Part shown: positions 39,115 through 50,809 of the stretch, piece after piece
How the letters are laid out: each line of letters begins with the position of its first letter
Position numbering within the stretch: the first letter of the stretch is position 1
NCBI GenBank assembly: GCA_005281725.1
Contig: SSBO01000001.1
Span: 4,076,399-4,140,398 of the forward strand
Length of the DNA stretch: 64,000 bases
Source of the DNA: Wuchereria bancrofti
Taxonomy: Eukaryota > Nematoda > Chromadorea > Rhabditida > Onchocercidae
Direction: 5' to 3'
Translations under genes and position numbers: made by a program
The notes under the pieces: model-generated
What the model saw: only the letters and a program-made list of their open reading frames with translations
What the model was told of the DNA's origin: nothing
Database searches by the model: none

Positions 39115-42100
39115 ATGGAGAATCACGCATCCCTATCGTTCCAAGTACAAGACGACCAATTAGCGCATTCGTCTCCGAAACTCAATGAAACTGATGATGT
39201 TAACAATGATAGTGATGACGAGCAATTCTTATGTGGCTATGGCAGGTGAGCCCGTTTTTCAGGAGCTCTATTTTCTGTTCATCAGAACTTATTACTAGTC
39301 AATTTAATCCTGTCACCTATCTTGTGAGCAGAGATTGCTAAATTCTTGTGTTGCAGGTGTACACCGAGATGGCTGCAAAAGTTTCACAATGCTAAATGGT
39401 TGTTAGCTGTGCTTGGCATCTGCGCATTTGTGCAAAGTTTCGTCGTCAACAGTATATTTCCTGTGGGTTTATCAACGCTTGAAAAGCGATTTCATATGAC
39501 GAGGTATGTTGAATATTGTAGTTAATTACACTATATTCAACTGATCATACCTGCATGACTCATGAAATACACTTTTATTTTCAATTTCTAATCAAAAGGT
39601 ATTTTATTTATAGTACGCAAACTGGGATCATATCAAGTTGGTACGATTTCGCAATTCTTATTACGGTATTTCCAGTATGTCAATGGGGTAACACGGGTAT
39701 GTTTTTTTGTGACAACAAATTAATAGTATTTATTTGCTTAAAATGAAGTACAACGTGAATAATAAATGCAATTAATTCTCACTGATTAGGACATAATCGT
39801 TGGAGCTTAATTTAAGGAATCTTTTGAACTCAGAATGATTTAGGTCAAAATAACAGGTACATTTTTATATCACGACAGGTCACAAAGGTCGCTGGATAGG
39901 TATAGGTTCATTTCTGATGGCACTCGGTTCATTTATTTGTGTACTCCCGCATTACATGGTATCACCCTATCAGTATCATGAGATGCAGCTTAACGAAACT
40001 GAACATGGCCAATGCACTTACAGGTTTTAATTTACAGTACGTACCCTCTTTTATAATCTACATTTAGGTTTAAATGCAGTGAGGTTTGGAAGTAGCAAAC
40101 AGTTTACTCGTGAAAAATGTCTGTCATAAAATCCGTGATTCCATATGTAACTCTCTTTGAGCCGGACAGTACTTCATATCTCAATATTGATAATAAATAA
40201 ATAACAAACGGATGATCTGATTACTAACTGCTGCACTCTACGGAATCTTTTGGCAAATGTTAGTCATAGTAGGTCTAATGAGCTTATTTAACTTAGTATG
40301 GTCTATGACCTTATCTTACATTAAGTTTTTATTGAATTCTAGAGTTTCTTTCTGTAATTCTGGAATGCTACAGAGACAGCTTAGTACGGAATTGCTCGAA
40401 GCATCTTTCCGGTTCTGCCTCATACTTGAATCCATATTTTCTGATGTTCTTACTTGGGCAAACACTACACGGTATCGGAGCAACACCACTTTTTTCTATT
40501 GGCACTGCATATTTGGATGAAAATGTTTCACAAAAGGCATCACCCGTTTACTTAGGTAAAAAGCAATGGTATAATCTTCAGGCTAGTTCAAATTCAACTT
40601 AAAATCATTAAAAATTTTAGATTACATTAATGTTATATTTTAGCAGTTCATTCGGTAGTGACGTCTATTGGACCAGTTATTGGACTTTTCGCTGGTGGCT
40701 TTATGCTAACAATTTATACGGATTTTGATCGTGTCGATGTGTCGAAGTAGGTTGTGTACAAAAACCGATTTTTCAAAACGTGATGAAATTCTAATGGTAT
40801 ATTAGTTGCGTTGGTATCTCTGGTGTAGTTTTGTCCTTCCCGCAAATTCTACAAATATTATTTCGTAAAGAAGATTTTTCTTTTTTTTTCCTATTCTTTT
40901 ATTTCAATAATGTAGGTGAAATGATCTGAGAACAACTAGCTTTCTGTGACCTGGTACTGACCTTTTTAGAAGTACTGAATAAATAGGTAGTGATTTATCT
41001 AATCTCATAACTATTTTGTTGTGTTTTTATCAATTCTTAATACTTAATTACCAGTTTCATTTTGGTTTTACTCGTTTTCTAAGACGTGTTTTCTAAGTCC
41101 AGGTTGATGATAAAAGATTCGTCAGATCCGCGATGGGTTGGCGCTTGGTGGCTCGGTTTTCTGGGCTCAGCAATTCTTGCCTTCATTACAGCTTTTCCGA
41201 TTTTAATGTTTGCTCGAGAATTGCCAGAGGCAAAAAAACACCGTCTGAAAGACGTCAATCAGGTTTTTAACATCTTGGAATTTTAGTCCCTAAAAAACAG
41301 ATGTACTGAATTCTGATATTCTAACTATAATTGTATGATTTAAAGATTCTGTTTTATTTTTTTTTTTTTTTTTTTGTAGGTGCATGCTATTTCACAAATA
41401 AACGACAAAGATATCATCGCGAAAGGGAACCTTAGATACCTACCACGAGCTGTTTGGGTAAGTCCCAATATAACACTGTTTGAAATCAGTATTTAGGCTT
41501 AATTAAACAGTTTGCTAGAAACAGATATAAGTAAGTGGATATGTTATATAGAAGTTGTAATGTTTGTTATTAGGAATATCAGAATTTCCAATGGTTAATT
41601 TCATTTCTAATTCTCTTCATAATTCATTGAATCATTCTGCAGAATATTTTACGAAATCCGACATTTGTTACCACTATCGTTCTGGGTATTTTCGAATCAA
41701 TTGTTATTAATGGATTTGCTGCATTTATGCCAAAAATTCTGGAAGCTGTGCTCAGCACAACTCCAACCAAAGCTTCCTATCTTTCTTGTCAGTCAATAAT
41801 ATCAAATCAATATTTTGAAACTTAACCTTGCAAAATTTTTGATTTCATTTTAAAGCAGTTTCACTTCGATTTCAATTAATTACAATTTTTGCCCCAACTG
41901 TACTATTTGAGTGACTTAGTTAATGCATAACATACACGTTCAAACTACATACTGCTTGGTTTAAAGCCTAATTCAGTTGTTAAACCCATAAATTATTCTT
42001 CGCAGATAATAAAGAGATTTTGAAAAGAATTTTGAAAACTGTTTTTTATAAATTGTTTCAGCAATAGTAATATTTGCTGCAGCAGCTGGTGTTATGTTAG

Positions 42101-44035
42101 GTGGAGCTTTAATACGTCAGTTTAATTTACAGGTTGGTTTTATAGTTCAGCTAAATGATGAGTCATAACTATATATCCTCCGATATTATTGAGATTACTT
42201 TGTCCAGTTCACCATGATACGAACTCAATTTAAGGTCAGTGGAATGCTGAAGCTGATATTCGTATGTCATTTGATAGCTTTGATATTGACGCCGTGTTTT
42301 CTAATACAATGTCCAGCACGTGACTTTATCGGGATCAACTTAAGTTACAATAATCAGTAAGTGAGAAACTTCATTCATCTGTTAGACTGTTCAAAAAAAG
42401 TATGCCAAATAGTTCGTGTGAAGTCAACCTTGAAAGCTGTGTTGCAGAAGGATAAAAGGTATCACTGCTAGTCTGCATGCTACCTGCAATGCTAATTGTT
42501 ATTGTTCAAGTAAATGGGATCCAGTTTGTCATAAGGGTACTGGATATACGTTTTATTCTGCTTGTTACGCCGGTTGTACCGATTGGGTACGAAATTCATC
42601 GGTGAGTGATTCTGTTTGTACATTGCAGTATATGCAACATACTGTGTACAATCATATTCGTTTTAATTTGTGTAAACTTAAGGGTATATATTGGGACAAT
42701 TGTGTTTGTTTCGATGAATTGGTATCGTATGCTTTGGAGGTGCAATATAAAGACAACCATTTGCACGAAGGTTTTTGTGAAAAGGAATGCGGATATGCTC
42801 AGTGGCTATTTCTTATCTTGTTATTCTTTTCAGTAGTTGCTAGTTTTGCTACCGGAATCCCATCTCAACAGGTATCTTTTTCTATCATTGATATTGACTG
42901 ACTTTAACATACTGAAATTAACATATTTATTTTGGCATAATGAAGAGGATTAGAATATTACCGAAACTAACTGCTTAAAGTTGAAGAATTTCTGAAATTC
43001 ATCCACAAAGGAGAATTTTTTGAAAGGAAGAGCAATAAGATGTTGCATTGAAACGATTTTCATCATTTAATGCAAATTTCCAAGTTTGTCTTAGTGTTTA
43101 AAAACTATGAATATTTGGAAGGTTTAAATGCAGGATTCAAACTATTCCTTCAATGTATTAAGTGAAAAAGATTCCAAACGAGTACAATCTGCAAAAAATT
43201 GCTATTGATAGTTTGGGATATTTACGAGTAAAGTAGCACTACCACAAATGATAAAGTGGGATAATATTTGCTTCCTTTCTATGGACAATTTTTGGTCATT
43301 GCAGATAATGCTTCGAGTGGTACCATTTGAACAACGCACCTTAGGTATTGGTGTCCACTGGACATTTCTTCGACTTCTTGGCATGTTCTTTTATACTGAG
43401 ACTAATTTTTTTTTTTTTTATTTCGAATTACAGTAAAACTAAACTCTGTTTTTTGGAGCGAATTCCAAGCAAATTTGTATTCGTCCTTTAATGGCTCAGC
43501 TAGTTAAAGATTAATTTAATTTTGTAGCATTGCCTTTCCAGGATTTATTCCCGGAGGAGTGCTGTTTGGTATGATGATCGATACAGCCTGTCTGAAATGG
43601 AAGGAGGAATGCGGGAAGCGGCAATCCTGTTTAGTCTATGACCCTTATCGATTATCTTGGACTATCATGGCTGTTGGTATGTTTTTTCTGGAAAATTTCT
43701 TAACGTATAGTTGTGAAAGGAAGGATAGAATTTTAGAGTGAATTATTTTACATCTCAAAGAGAAGTAAGGGCAGTTTCACTTCCCCCTGGCTTCCACTTA
43801 ATAGCAGTTTAGGTAAGTGACTTAGTTAACATATAACAGAGAACTGTTTTCAGCAATAGTGTGTAAATTAGTTTCCATCTTGGGTACTATCCTTGGCTAC
43901 ATAACTTATCGCCCCAACGATCTAGACAACAATATATCAGTACAAACAACCGATAGTCGCGGACCCCTGTCACTTACTGTTAATGACGATCGACCACCGA
44001 ATGAAATAATCCGATCATTTGATGGTGGAGATTGA
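39115..44035 (+). CDS. Organic anion transporting polypeptide (OATP/SLCO family)
   Basis: Plasma-membrane solute carrier of the SLC21/SLCO family, with 12 predicted membrane spans; the substrate cannot be read from sequence. Sixteen exons sum to 2103 bases, 700 residues: 39115-39245, 39357-39503, 39614-39696, 39879-40023, 40374-40555, 40644-40746, 41103-41262, 41380-41457, 41643-41787, 42062-42132, 42235-42356, 42448-42601, 42683-42871, 43305-43380, 43542-43676, 43854-44035. Landmarks: FPVGLSTLEKRFHM at the first spans; GIGATPLFSIGTAYLDENV and DPRWVGAWWLGFL, both OATP signatures; the cysteine-rich Kazal-like extracellular loop (CNANCYCSSKWDPVCH, then CYAGCTDW); and VPFEQRTLGIGVHW-FLRLLG-IPGGVLFG near the C-terminal end. 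The acidic N terminus and polar C-terminal tail are cytosolic by family topology. One intron (43381-43541) begins with GC, not GT. AATAAA at 44148. Confidence 0.95.
43381..43541 (+). other. GC-AG intron of the OATP gene
   Basis: Exon 14 must end in phase 1 to join GFIPGGVLFG in exon 15. The only site that fits is CTTG/gcatgt, with acceptor TTTCCAG at 43541. No GT in the right phase is available before the frame closes. Confidence 0.6.
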
Positions 44036-44147
44036 AACATCTAAAGATGCATCTCACTCACTTCACCGTTTTTGAAGCGTTCAGTGCAGGCCTAAGCTTA
44101 TCAATTAGTATAACAGGCCAGAAGAATTACATATGATACAACACGAA

Positions 44148-44153
44148 AATAAA
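44148..44153 (+). terminator. Polyadenylation signal AATAAA of the OATP gene
   Basis: AATAAA lies 113 bases after the OATP stop codon, the first such hexamer downstream. Confidence 0.5.
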
Positions 44154-45112
44154 GTAGAAAAGTTGGAAAACAGCTTCGGATTACTTTTTTTCTTGATACT
44201 TTTATATTGCATTATCCGAGGATTTCTGTTCATTGGTCATAATTTTAATTCCCTGGAAGTGTTGATATTAATTTATTTCTAAGAGTAACTTTAGCAAATT
44301 ATTACATGAAAACTATACCTTTATTATGATCATAATTATAACCGAAATACTGCCTGGTTTGAATATTTGTCGCTTTACTTTTCTTTTTGTTATATGGTTG
44401 AGCTGATGTAAATAATTTATTATGTACGATTTACACTTAATAGCGTCCATTGTTGTTATCATTTGGTTAGATTTTTAGGCTACATATAGATTAAAAAAGA
44501 AACAAGACAAGTTGAAAATTTCGAACTTATCTTTTCGTTAATAAAAGTTGAAGAGAATCTGGTATAATAGTGATAATGAGTGTTGGTATAGACACTGCTA
44601 TACATTATGTTCACTGCAACTTTACCAGAACTTCTCAATTCGTAAGAGTTTATGTGTGGTATCAACCATACTTTCAAGCTCAGTAGGATGTTGTTTTCAG
44701 TGTTCCTTTAAACACAAATAGTTACCAGTCTTTAAATCTTTGGCTTTTATTCATCCTGAAAGTAACTCGTAATCTTTACTTCCCAACTATCGAATAGTGT
44801 GTGTTATCTATTTGCCTTATAAAGAAACTCCAAATTTCGTGTTTTATCGACTAGCTTATGTGATCATATCTTGACCATACATTATAATTAGGTCGTACGG
44901 CTTTATGATTTGCAAATCTTTATTTTGCTCATAAAAATTTGTTGTCAGTAACTATTTGTTACAGTTTCTACCAAATGTGGATACGGTACTTCAAGCTTCA
45001 AGCATGGTACCGTATTGATTTCAATCAGAAATTTACTAATAGTGGTATGTTTTCCATTTATTTTTCCTCTTAAAAAGTGATCTTCATAAACATTGTTCAC
45101 GAATATTTAAAA

Positions 45113-45155
45113 AAAAATAAAAATGTCAAACAGCATGTTTGACATTTTTATTTTT
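45113..45155. repeat. Perfect inverted repeat, 20-bp arms, 3-base loop
   Basis: Arms AAAAATAAAAATGTCAAACA and TGTTTGACATTTTTATTTTT are exact reverse complements around a GCA loop. Such a length is unlikely by chance outside simple repeats. The non-A/T core (TGTCAAACA / TGTTTGACA) shows it is not only an A/T tract effect. Confidence 0.9.
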
Positions 45156-45696
45156 GCTTATGAATTAATCAGCGTGACATTTTTTTCAAAAAACCGTAAT
45201 CAAGATACTGAAGTTATTAAACATACACTACACATTGTTTCGGATTCCATATCGTCAGGTGATTCTGACAAAGGTGGGTGCTACAGGTAGATCAGAAGCA
45301 GATGCATAACAAGTACAGGATGGAATGGCCTCTCTTTTCTGAATGTATTAATTCGGTGATCAATGAAATAAGGGCAGAAAAAACTTTGCAAACATACAAG
45401 CGTTTGTAACAAATAAAAATTTGCCGGTTCTTTTTTTCTTGTGTAAATTCTTTTAATTGCACTAAATTTAATTTTTAAAAAACTCCTACTTCATAGTAAT
45501 GAAGTATTTTGAAACATTCCGAAAGGATAAGCAACAACTTTCAAAAATGTAAAAGCTTTGTCTTCTTCCGCATCCGAAGAATTACTGGTAGAGTTTAAAA
45601 TATTGAACGAAGGAATAATATTGCATAATAAATTGTAAGTATTAAATAGGAACTGATACGACTGTAATAAAAGCAGGAAACCTAATGAAGAAGTCA

Positions 45697-45957
45697 ATCT
45701 CGTTTCAATGCCGAATTTCGGCTATGGTGCATGGAAAGGTTTGCAATGTCATTCTCCTTCTGAAATGACATAAAATCATCCAGCCACTTTGAATAACTGC
45801 AGTAATTGTCATTTCGGCGGAAACAAGTATTCATCGTAACGTTTGATTTTGTTTTCCGTTCTTGACATAAACCAACCGGTAGATCATTACTTGAACATGC
45901 GTAATGGACACCTGTTTTGGTGTGGTTTAACATCAGACATACTGAAATAAGTGCAAA
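45697..45957 (-). CDS. Possible orphan exon of a cysteine-rich protein
   Basis: A clean acceptor (TTATTTCAG) at 45958 on the minus strand opens a frame of about 85 codons with five cysteines (CLMLNH, ACSSNDLPVGLCQ, NTCFRRNDNYCSYSKW) and several N-glycosylation sequons, ending in NSALKRD and a stop. The spacing suggests an extracellular domain. No start, signal peptide or upstream exon was found, and a second open stretch follows at 45491-45697 in another frame. It lies about 1.9 kb downstream of the Ly6-like gene on the same strand. Family unknown; it may be a relic. Confidence 0.3.
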
Positions 45958-47150
45958 CTTAAGCTGAATATGTATGACAATTTAATTCTATTAATAAAGC
46001 AACTTAAAATAACCAACAAGGCGATTCAAAGATTGTATTATATCCAATGCAATTAACAGAGGCGGTATTAAAAATCCGTCAATCGCTTCAGTGATCTAGG
46101 TCATCGGTATTAACCAATTATATGTCATCATAACAAGGCAATATTTAAAAAAAAGTCTTCCAACTTTGGCTTAATTAGTCGAAAGACTGGAAAGTCTGAT
46201 GGAATCTATTAATTTATATTTAGTTTTTTGGTCCTTAAACTTTAATCCTTTAAAATAGCTAGAACAAGAAGTTATCAATATTATAAGGAAGTTTCTGTTG
46301 CACTTCGAAAATAAATGACAGAACTTTTTCTATTCATCATAAATAATAGTTTAAAGAAAATTTGGCTATATCGAGATTATTTGGAATAAATTTTTAAAGA
46401 CTTTTCTCTTCAGTTCAATCTCAGTCGATTGCCTCAAAAGTAATAAAGTTTTCACAAAAAGAAAACAGTATTATTCATATGAACGCACGCTTAATTAGTA
46501 AATTAACTTATCAAAAAAAAGAAAAAATGGTGGTTTGTTAAAACATCCTATAATAGCTGTAAGCCTGTTGAAAACAAAACAAACGTTATTACAAATAATT
46601 TGCGCAAAAAAAAGTTTATATTTTTTATTCATATCACACTATGCTTTACTTTTCTTTTTCATTTATTATAATCATTTAAACAAAAAAAGAAAAAAGAAAA
46701 AACGAAAAAAACGTCTCACAACATATTTGTTTATTGCCGTTTTTGTAGCATTAATTTAATAGCTGGCATTGTTAGATTAAATATTCTTTATACCAATTCA
46801 TTGTATCAGATGTAATTAAGAGTTATCAGATAGTGATTAGATATGGCTCGATGTATTTGCTTTTTTCAGTTCAAAATGTAATACAAGACGATATTTTGTC
46901 ATTAGAAAATGATGTCAGTGCAAAAAAAGAGTCAGGAATAATGATAGTATTGAAAATTTTCAACAAATCACGGCTAACTTATCAAGAGAGGTTAAAATTA
47001 TCCGATGGCATTTAAAATTTGTCAATAAGAAAAAAAATTGTGGAAATACTGATCATTTAACATCATCTCAGGACTACTTTGCATACTTCAAAGCTTTATT
47101 ATAATATGCATATATCATACAGAGTTATTGTTGCCGTTATCTTCAAAACT

Positions 47151-47177
47151 TTGTCGAAAACTAAGAGTTTTCGACAA
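47151..47177. repeat. Perfect inverted repeat, 12-bp arms, 3-base loop
   Basis: TTGTCGAAAACT and AGTTTTCGACAA are exact reverse complements around AAG. Confidence 0.85.
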
Positions 47178-47862
47178 AAAATCAAGAGTCCAGATCTTAT
47201 TTTTTGTTAGATTAGTTAGAACAAGCCTCAGTAATTTGTGTCGACGGATCGGTCAACACTAAACTTTCACATTAATTCACAGAAATAGTATTGGGAATAC
47301 TTTTTCTCTCAAAATGATTCATCGTTAGGCAATATTTTCATAAGAAAGGAGTAGGCAAACTGATAAAAATTAAAAAGTAAGGATTAAAAGAAGGAAATGC
47401 CATAGGAGACATCACCTTCAGAAAACTTTTGTTTTATAAAAACTTTAATCCCAAATCTGAAATACGAAAAGGCAAACAAATCTAAAATGCAATTTACTGA
47501 TCGCATCTGAAGCAGACAAGAAACCATCATAACTTAGAATTCAATTGGACCTGAAATGCAATAAACGGAGGAAAATATTAGAGGTTAAAATACCTGACAT
47601 AAGGAAGAAAAAAGTAAGATTCATATAAAAATTTTGCATTCGGACAGCGAGGGAGATATGATATCCACTCATCTGTCATAATTTTACATTTTAATACTTG
47701 TTTCCTCATGCATTAAGAGAATTTATTGGGTGCAGCAAACAAAACGATCACGTGAAAACTGGAATACTTATTTAGAGTTAAAGCATTAAGGCTTTTGGAA
47801 GACTTCTACAGCGCTCGTCTCAAAAGATTTAAGGCATATGAAGTATATATCGAAAGGATAGG

Positions 47863-48573
47863 TTAATAGCTATGAAAAAAAGAAAGGAAGAAAAGAATGC
47901 TGAAACAGGCTGCAAACAAGGAAGTACTGCGAGTTCCATCGTTGCAGTAGTCATTGGTACAGCAGCACACTTTTGCAGTACCTGTGCTATCGTGTGTATT
48001 CATGCAACCCTCAACCTGAAAAAAAAAACAGGTAGCCTAGTAATCACCGATGTCACAGTACTCTTTATTCTCACTAACTGCATCAACACTTCATGAACCT
48101 TGTTGACATTTTATTGGAGTGTCTAGACAAGTTAAACAATATCAAAATATCAAAAAAATTTCACCTTGCAAAATTTATGCTTCAATAGACCCGGCATTTC
48201 CTGATCACAACCACGAGCAAATCCTACCACATGTTCTGTAATACGACAGCAATTTTAAGGTTCACTAGTGCTCGGGTGATTTTAAATTAAAAAGACAGTA
48301 AAATAAAAGAAGTAATCGTGAAGTGATTAGTGACAGTGATTATTGATCAGTCTGGTTTGTAGCAGTGAGAATTGTGAAACTTTACAAGTTACCTCCACTC
48401 AGAATTCTATCAGATTCCAATTTCAAACAGAATTTAGTTTGCGACCGACAAGTAACGCTAATATCTCTTATGGTACCACTTTTTTCATTTACAGCACCAT
48501 GACCGCCATATATACATTGCAGTGAATTAACCGTCACAACAACTGATGCGATAAGCAAGATTCTGAGAAGCAT
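47863..48573 (-). CDS. Ly6/uPAR-like GPI-anchored surface protein
   Basis: Small extracellular three-finger protein, role unknown. Three exons, 48573-48393, 48235-48165 and 48015-47863, join in phase (1, 0) to give 134 residues. MLLRILLIASVVVTVNS is a clear signal peptide. The mature chain starts LQCIYGG, and continues TCRSQTKFCLK, GFARGCDQ, KFCKVEGC and the hallmark C-terminal CCCTNDYCND, which is the CC-x(4)-C-N end of the Ly6/uPAR fold. A hydrophobic tail (LFAACFSILFFLSFF) right at the C terminus fits a GPI-anchor signal. The RGC between FC and the final cysteines is common in nematode Ly6-like proteins. The first exon alone is short and the others are below usual ORF cut-offs, so automatic annotation may miss this gene. 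An acceptor-like ATTGCAG lies about 33 bases before the ATG. Confidence 0.85.
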
Positions 48574-50229
48574 GTAATATTAATTTCAGAAAATCCTGGA
48601 AGAATCTGCAATGGGCACGCTGCGTCAAAAGTACGAAATGTCATTTCACTATTCTGGAAACCTTTTACTCCTTAACCACATACATATCAGTAAAAAAATG
48701 ATGAAGTGGAACATCATTTAGTGATGGCTTTAATATTTATACGCACAACTTGAACGAAAAAAATAGGAAATCATAGAGACATCTTAATTTAATAAAACGA
48801 AAGGTAGATGATAATTGTATAAACAATGTCTGTTCTGCTGATAGTAATCGTAATGGAAGTCCGCTTCCTATAATAAATATTGTCATCTGATATCATCATC
48901 ATCATCATCATCCAGTTTCGATTTTTTTCGATTTTTCCCATTTACCTAGAAAACCAGTTTCGATTTTTCTCATTTACCCAGAAAACTTGTATAAGCGGTA
49001 TGTGTAGAGAGGGGAGATTTATTGCATTCTAAGCAGATGTAAACCATCTTAACGTTTCATTAATAACTAATAATTTAATTTTTGGTTAACCAGATTATTC
49101 GAACAAAAAACAAGTTTCAAATCATTCGGATTTCCCGAGACTTAGTAACGACATAATCAACAAAAAATACAACCCGCGAGCCCACGTTATTCTCGTGCAA
49201 TTTTCTAAAGAAATTTTTGTAAAAACCTCACCAATAATCATAAATAACTCAATTTTATAATAAGAAAAGTACTTCGTGCTGTGCGGTGGCGAATAAATTC
49301 GACCAATTAACTAGAATGTTATGCCTAAAATTTAGATTTAGATTTAGATTACAACTCAGTTATAGTCTTTCATCTTTAAATAACTTTCTAAGGTAAAACT
49401 GTCAGGTCATCAAGAATTTCTAGGGAACTTTCAAAAAATTTTAGTTCCATTTTAGCAAATGATTAAAAAATTTAGTTGTGAGCTGAAATTAACTACAAAA
49501 AAGAGAAGTAATGAAAGAGACTATGCTATAACTGAGGATGAAGTAATTATTCATGTAGTCGCGCATTTAGAAAGACTGAGAAATATTGCGGAACAAACTT
49601 TTAATCAAAGACAACATTTCAATCGCATAGCGTTCAAAAATATATTTGCCTGATATTGTATTTGATGCCACAGATATTCTCATAGATAGCAGCCAAATCA
49701 TTCAAAGCTCAATCGAAACAAAAAACACAATAATATAATAATAACACAATAACCAGGAAAGAACCTTACAGAGATTTCAAGAGAAAAACACAAGAGCGGC
49801 AATAAATGCACCACTGCAAGGACCAATGATAATTTACAATGTTTTGAAGTCTATATGACTTTTAGCTCTTTGCATCTTGGCAACAGCGGCCAGATTCCAA
49901 CGTAAAAGATCTCAGATCAAAATTTTACCCAAGTATTGTGTTAATAGCCCTATGTACATTACTCTTATCTCTACTGACAGAAATAATGAGAACAAGTCCT
50001 TCTCTGTGTTAAGCATGTACTTTATAGATTCCAGAAAATAAACAATACATTTATTATGGAATATATCAGGGTTATCTGAAGGATGAAAGAAGCTTGGGCA
50101 GAGGTCTTGCTGGTCTTACATGTGACAATTATGACAATAAAGAAGACCGACAAGAATATTTATCCATTTCATTACTACACCCAAGCAAGTTTCAGCGCCT
50201 GAAAACTAGTATCGATATTTTCTAAAGAA
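48574..50229. other. Intergenic region with ATC microsatellite and local duplication
   Basis: An ATC/CATC microsatellite sits at about 48893-48912. It is followed by two tandem copies of a unit with CCAGTTTCGATTTTT and CATTTACC-AGAAAA (48912-48985). Further on there is an open stretch of 64 codons at 49459-49653 (+) without recognisable motif, which I do not call as a gene. No supported exon. Confidence 0.5.
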
Positions 50230-50249
50230 GAATTTACGAAGTTTTATTA

Positions 50250-50440
50250 ATGATCCACTTTCTTGCGTAGTGATAAAAGTTTTCTTGAAATTAACGCTTT
50301 TTCTTTATGTTCGGTAAGAATATTACGTATCCTTGTTTGCTTGATGTTATTGATGTTTTCTATGATATTATTCAACGAATTAAATCTATCCAACAATTTA
50401 GCTGCAGTCTTTGGGCCTATTCCTGGAACGCCAAGAATGG
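50250..50440 (-). pseudogene. polA: Fragment of bacterial DNA polymerase I (polA), 5'-3' exonuclease region
   Basis: The minus strand encodes GVPGIGPKTAAKLLDRF, then IKQTRIRNILTEHKEKALIS and RKLLSLRKKVDH before a stop. This is the helix-three-turn-helix DNA-binding element of the PolI 5' nuclease domain (GVPGIGPKTA) and the segment after it, in a form typical of Rickettsiales. Immediately upstream the expected GDxSDNIP appears only in a shifted frame (DRSINDKI), so the reading frame is broken. The fragment covers about 60 of some 850 residues. Confidence 0.8.
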
Positions 50441-50606
50441 ATTTTATCGTTGATGGAACGATCTCTGCTAAGCTTGGAGCTGATAGTGGAAGATAAGCAA
50501 TTACGTAATAAAAAAGAAACCTTTGACCACTGTTTTCTTGAGAAGATCTGGAAGATCTTTCTCAAAAACATTGTCTAAGAAGATAATAGTGTATTTCAAT
50601 CTACGT

Positions 50607-50672
50607 CAGCAGGGGTTTCGCAAGTTCCGTTTTTGCAACTCCGGTTGGGTTCAAAAATAAGAATGAACCGTA
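50607..50672 (-). pseudogene. clpB: Fragment of bacterial ClpB chaperone, second Walker A region
   Basis: The frame reads GSFLFLNPTGVAKTELAKPL. ClpB and ClpA have GSFLF-GPTGVGKTELAKAL at their second ATP-binding loop. Two loop glycines are changed (N for G, A for G), which would weaken nucleotide binding and suits a dead copy. The match stops abruptly after 20 residues and the frame soon closes. Confidence 0.7.
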
Positions 50673-50759
50673 TTTTCTCAAATGCCTAGTCAAGGCTCTA
50701 GTGTCAACTCCTGATATTCCAACCAAGTTACTTTCATTTAGTGCTGACATTGCTAGTAA
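50668..50759 (-). pseudogene. carA: Fragment of bacterial carbamoyl-phosphate synthase small subunit (carA)
   Basis: The frame reads SALNESNLVGISGVDTRALT and then RHLRKYG. CarA proteins carry a conserved I-G-DTRALTRHLRE-G segment ahead of the glutaminase domain. The frame runs directly, without a gap, into the ClpB-like segment, so the two were fused by rearrangement. Confidence 0.7.
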
Positions 50760-50809
50760 TCAAGCTGGCTACGATCCCGAATATGGAGTAAGAAGTATCA
50801 TTAGGTAAA
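50745..50809 (+). pseudogene. clpB: Possible fragment of ClpB C-terminal region, opposite strand
   Basis: The plus strand reads ASNQAGYDPEYGVRSIIR before a stop. ClpB/ClpA C-terminal domains have A--GYDP-YGARPL-R. The match is short. If right, two clpB pieces lie in inverted orientation around the carA piece. Confidence 0.5.

Larger units (their letters stand above)
44160..47862. other. Intergenic region between OATP and Ly6-like genes
   Basis: AT-rich. Holds two perfect short hairpins (45113-45155, 47151-47177) and one cysteine-rich open stretch on the minus strand (45697-45957), each listed separately. Nothing else coding was supported. Confidence 0.5.

Noticed and set aside
46535..46759. 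74-codon frame with a Lys/Arg run and hydrophobic ends
   Set aside because: Made by A-rich and T-rich tracts; no start or splice context.
49459..49653. 64-codon open frame starting MIKKFSCELKL
   Set aside because: No homologous motif, no acceptor or partner exon. Its position near the bacterial mosaic is suggestive, but I could not link it to a bacterial gene.
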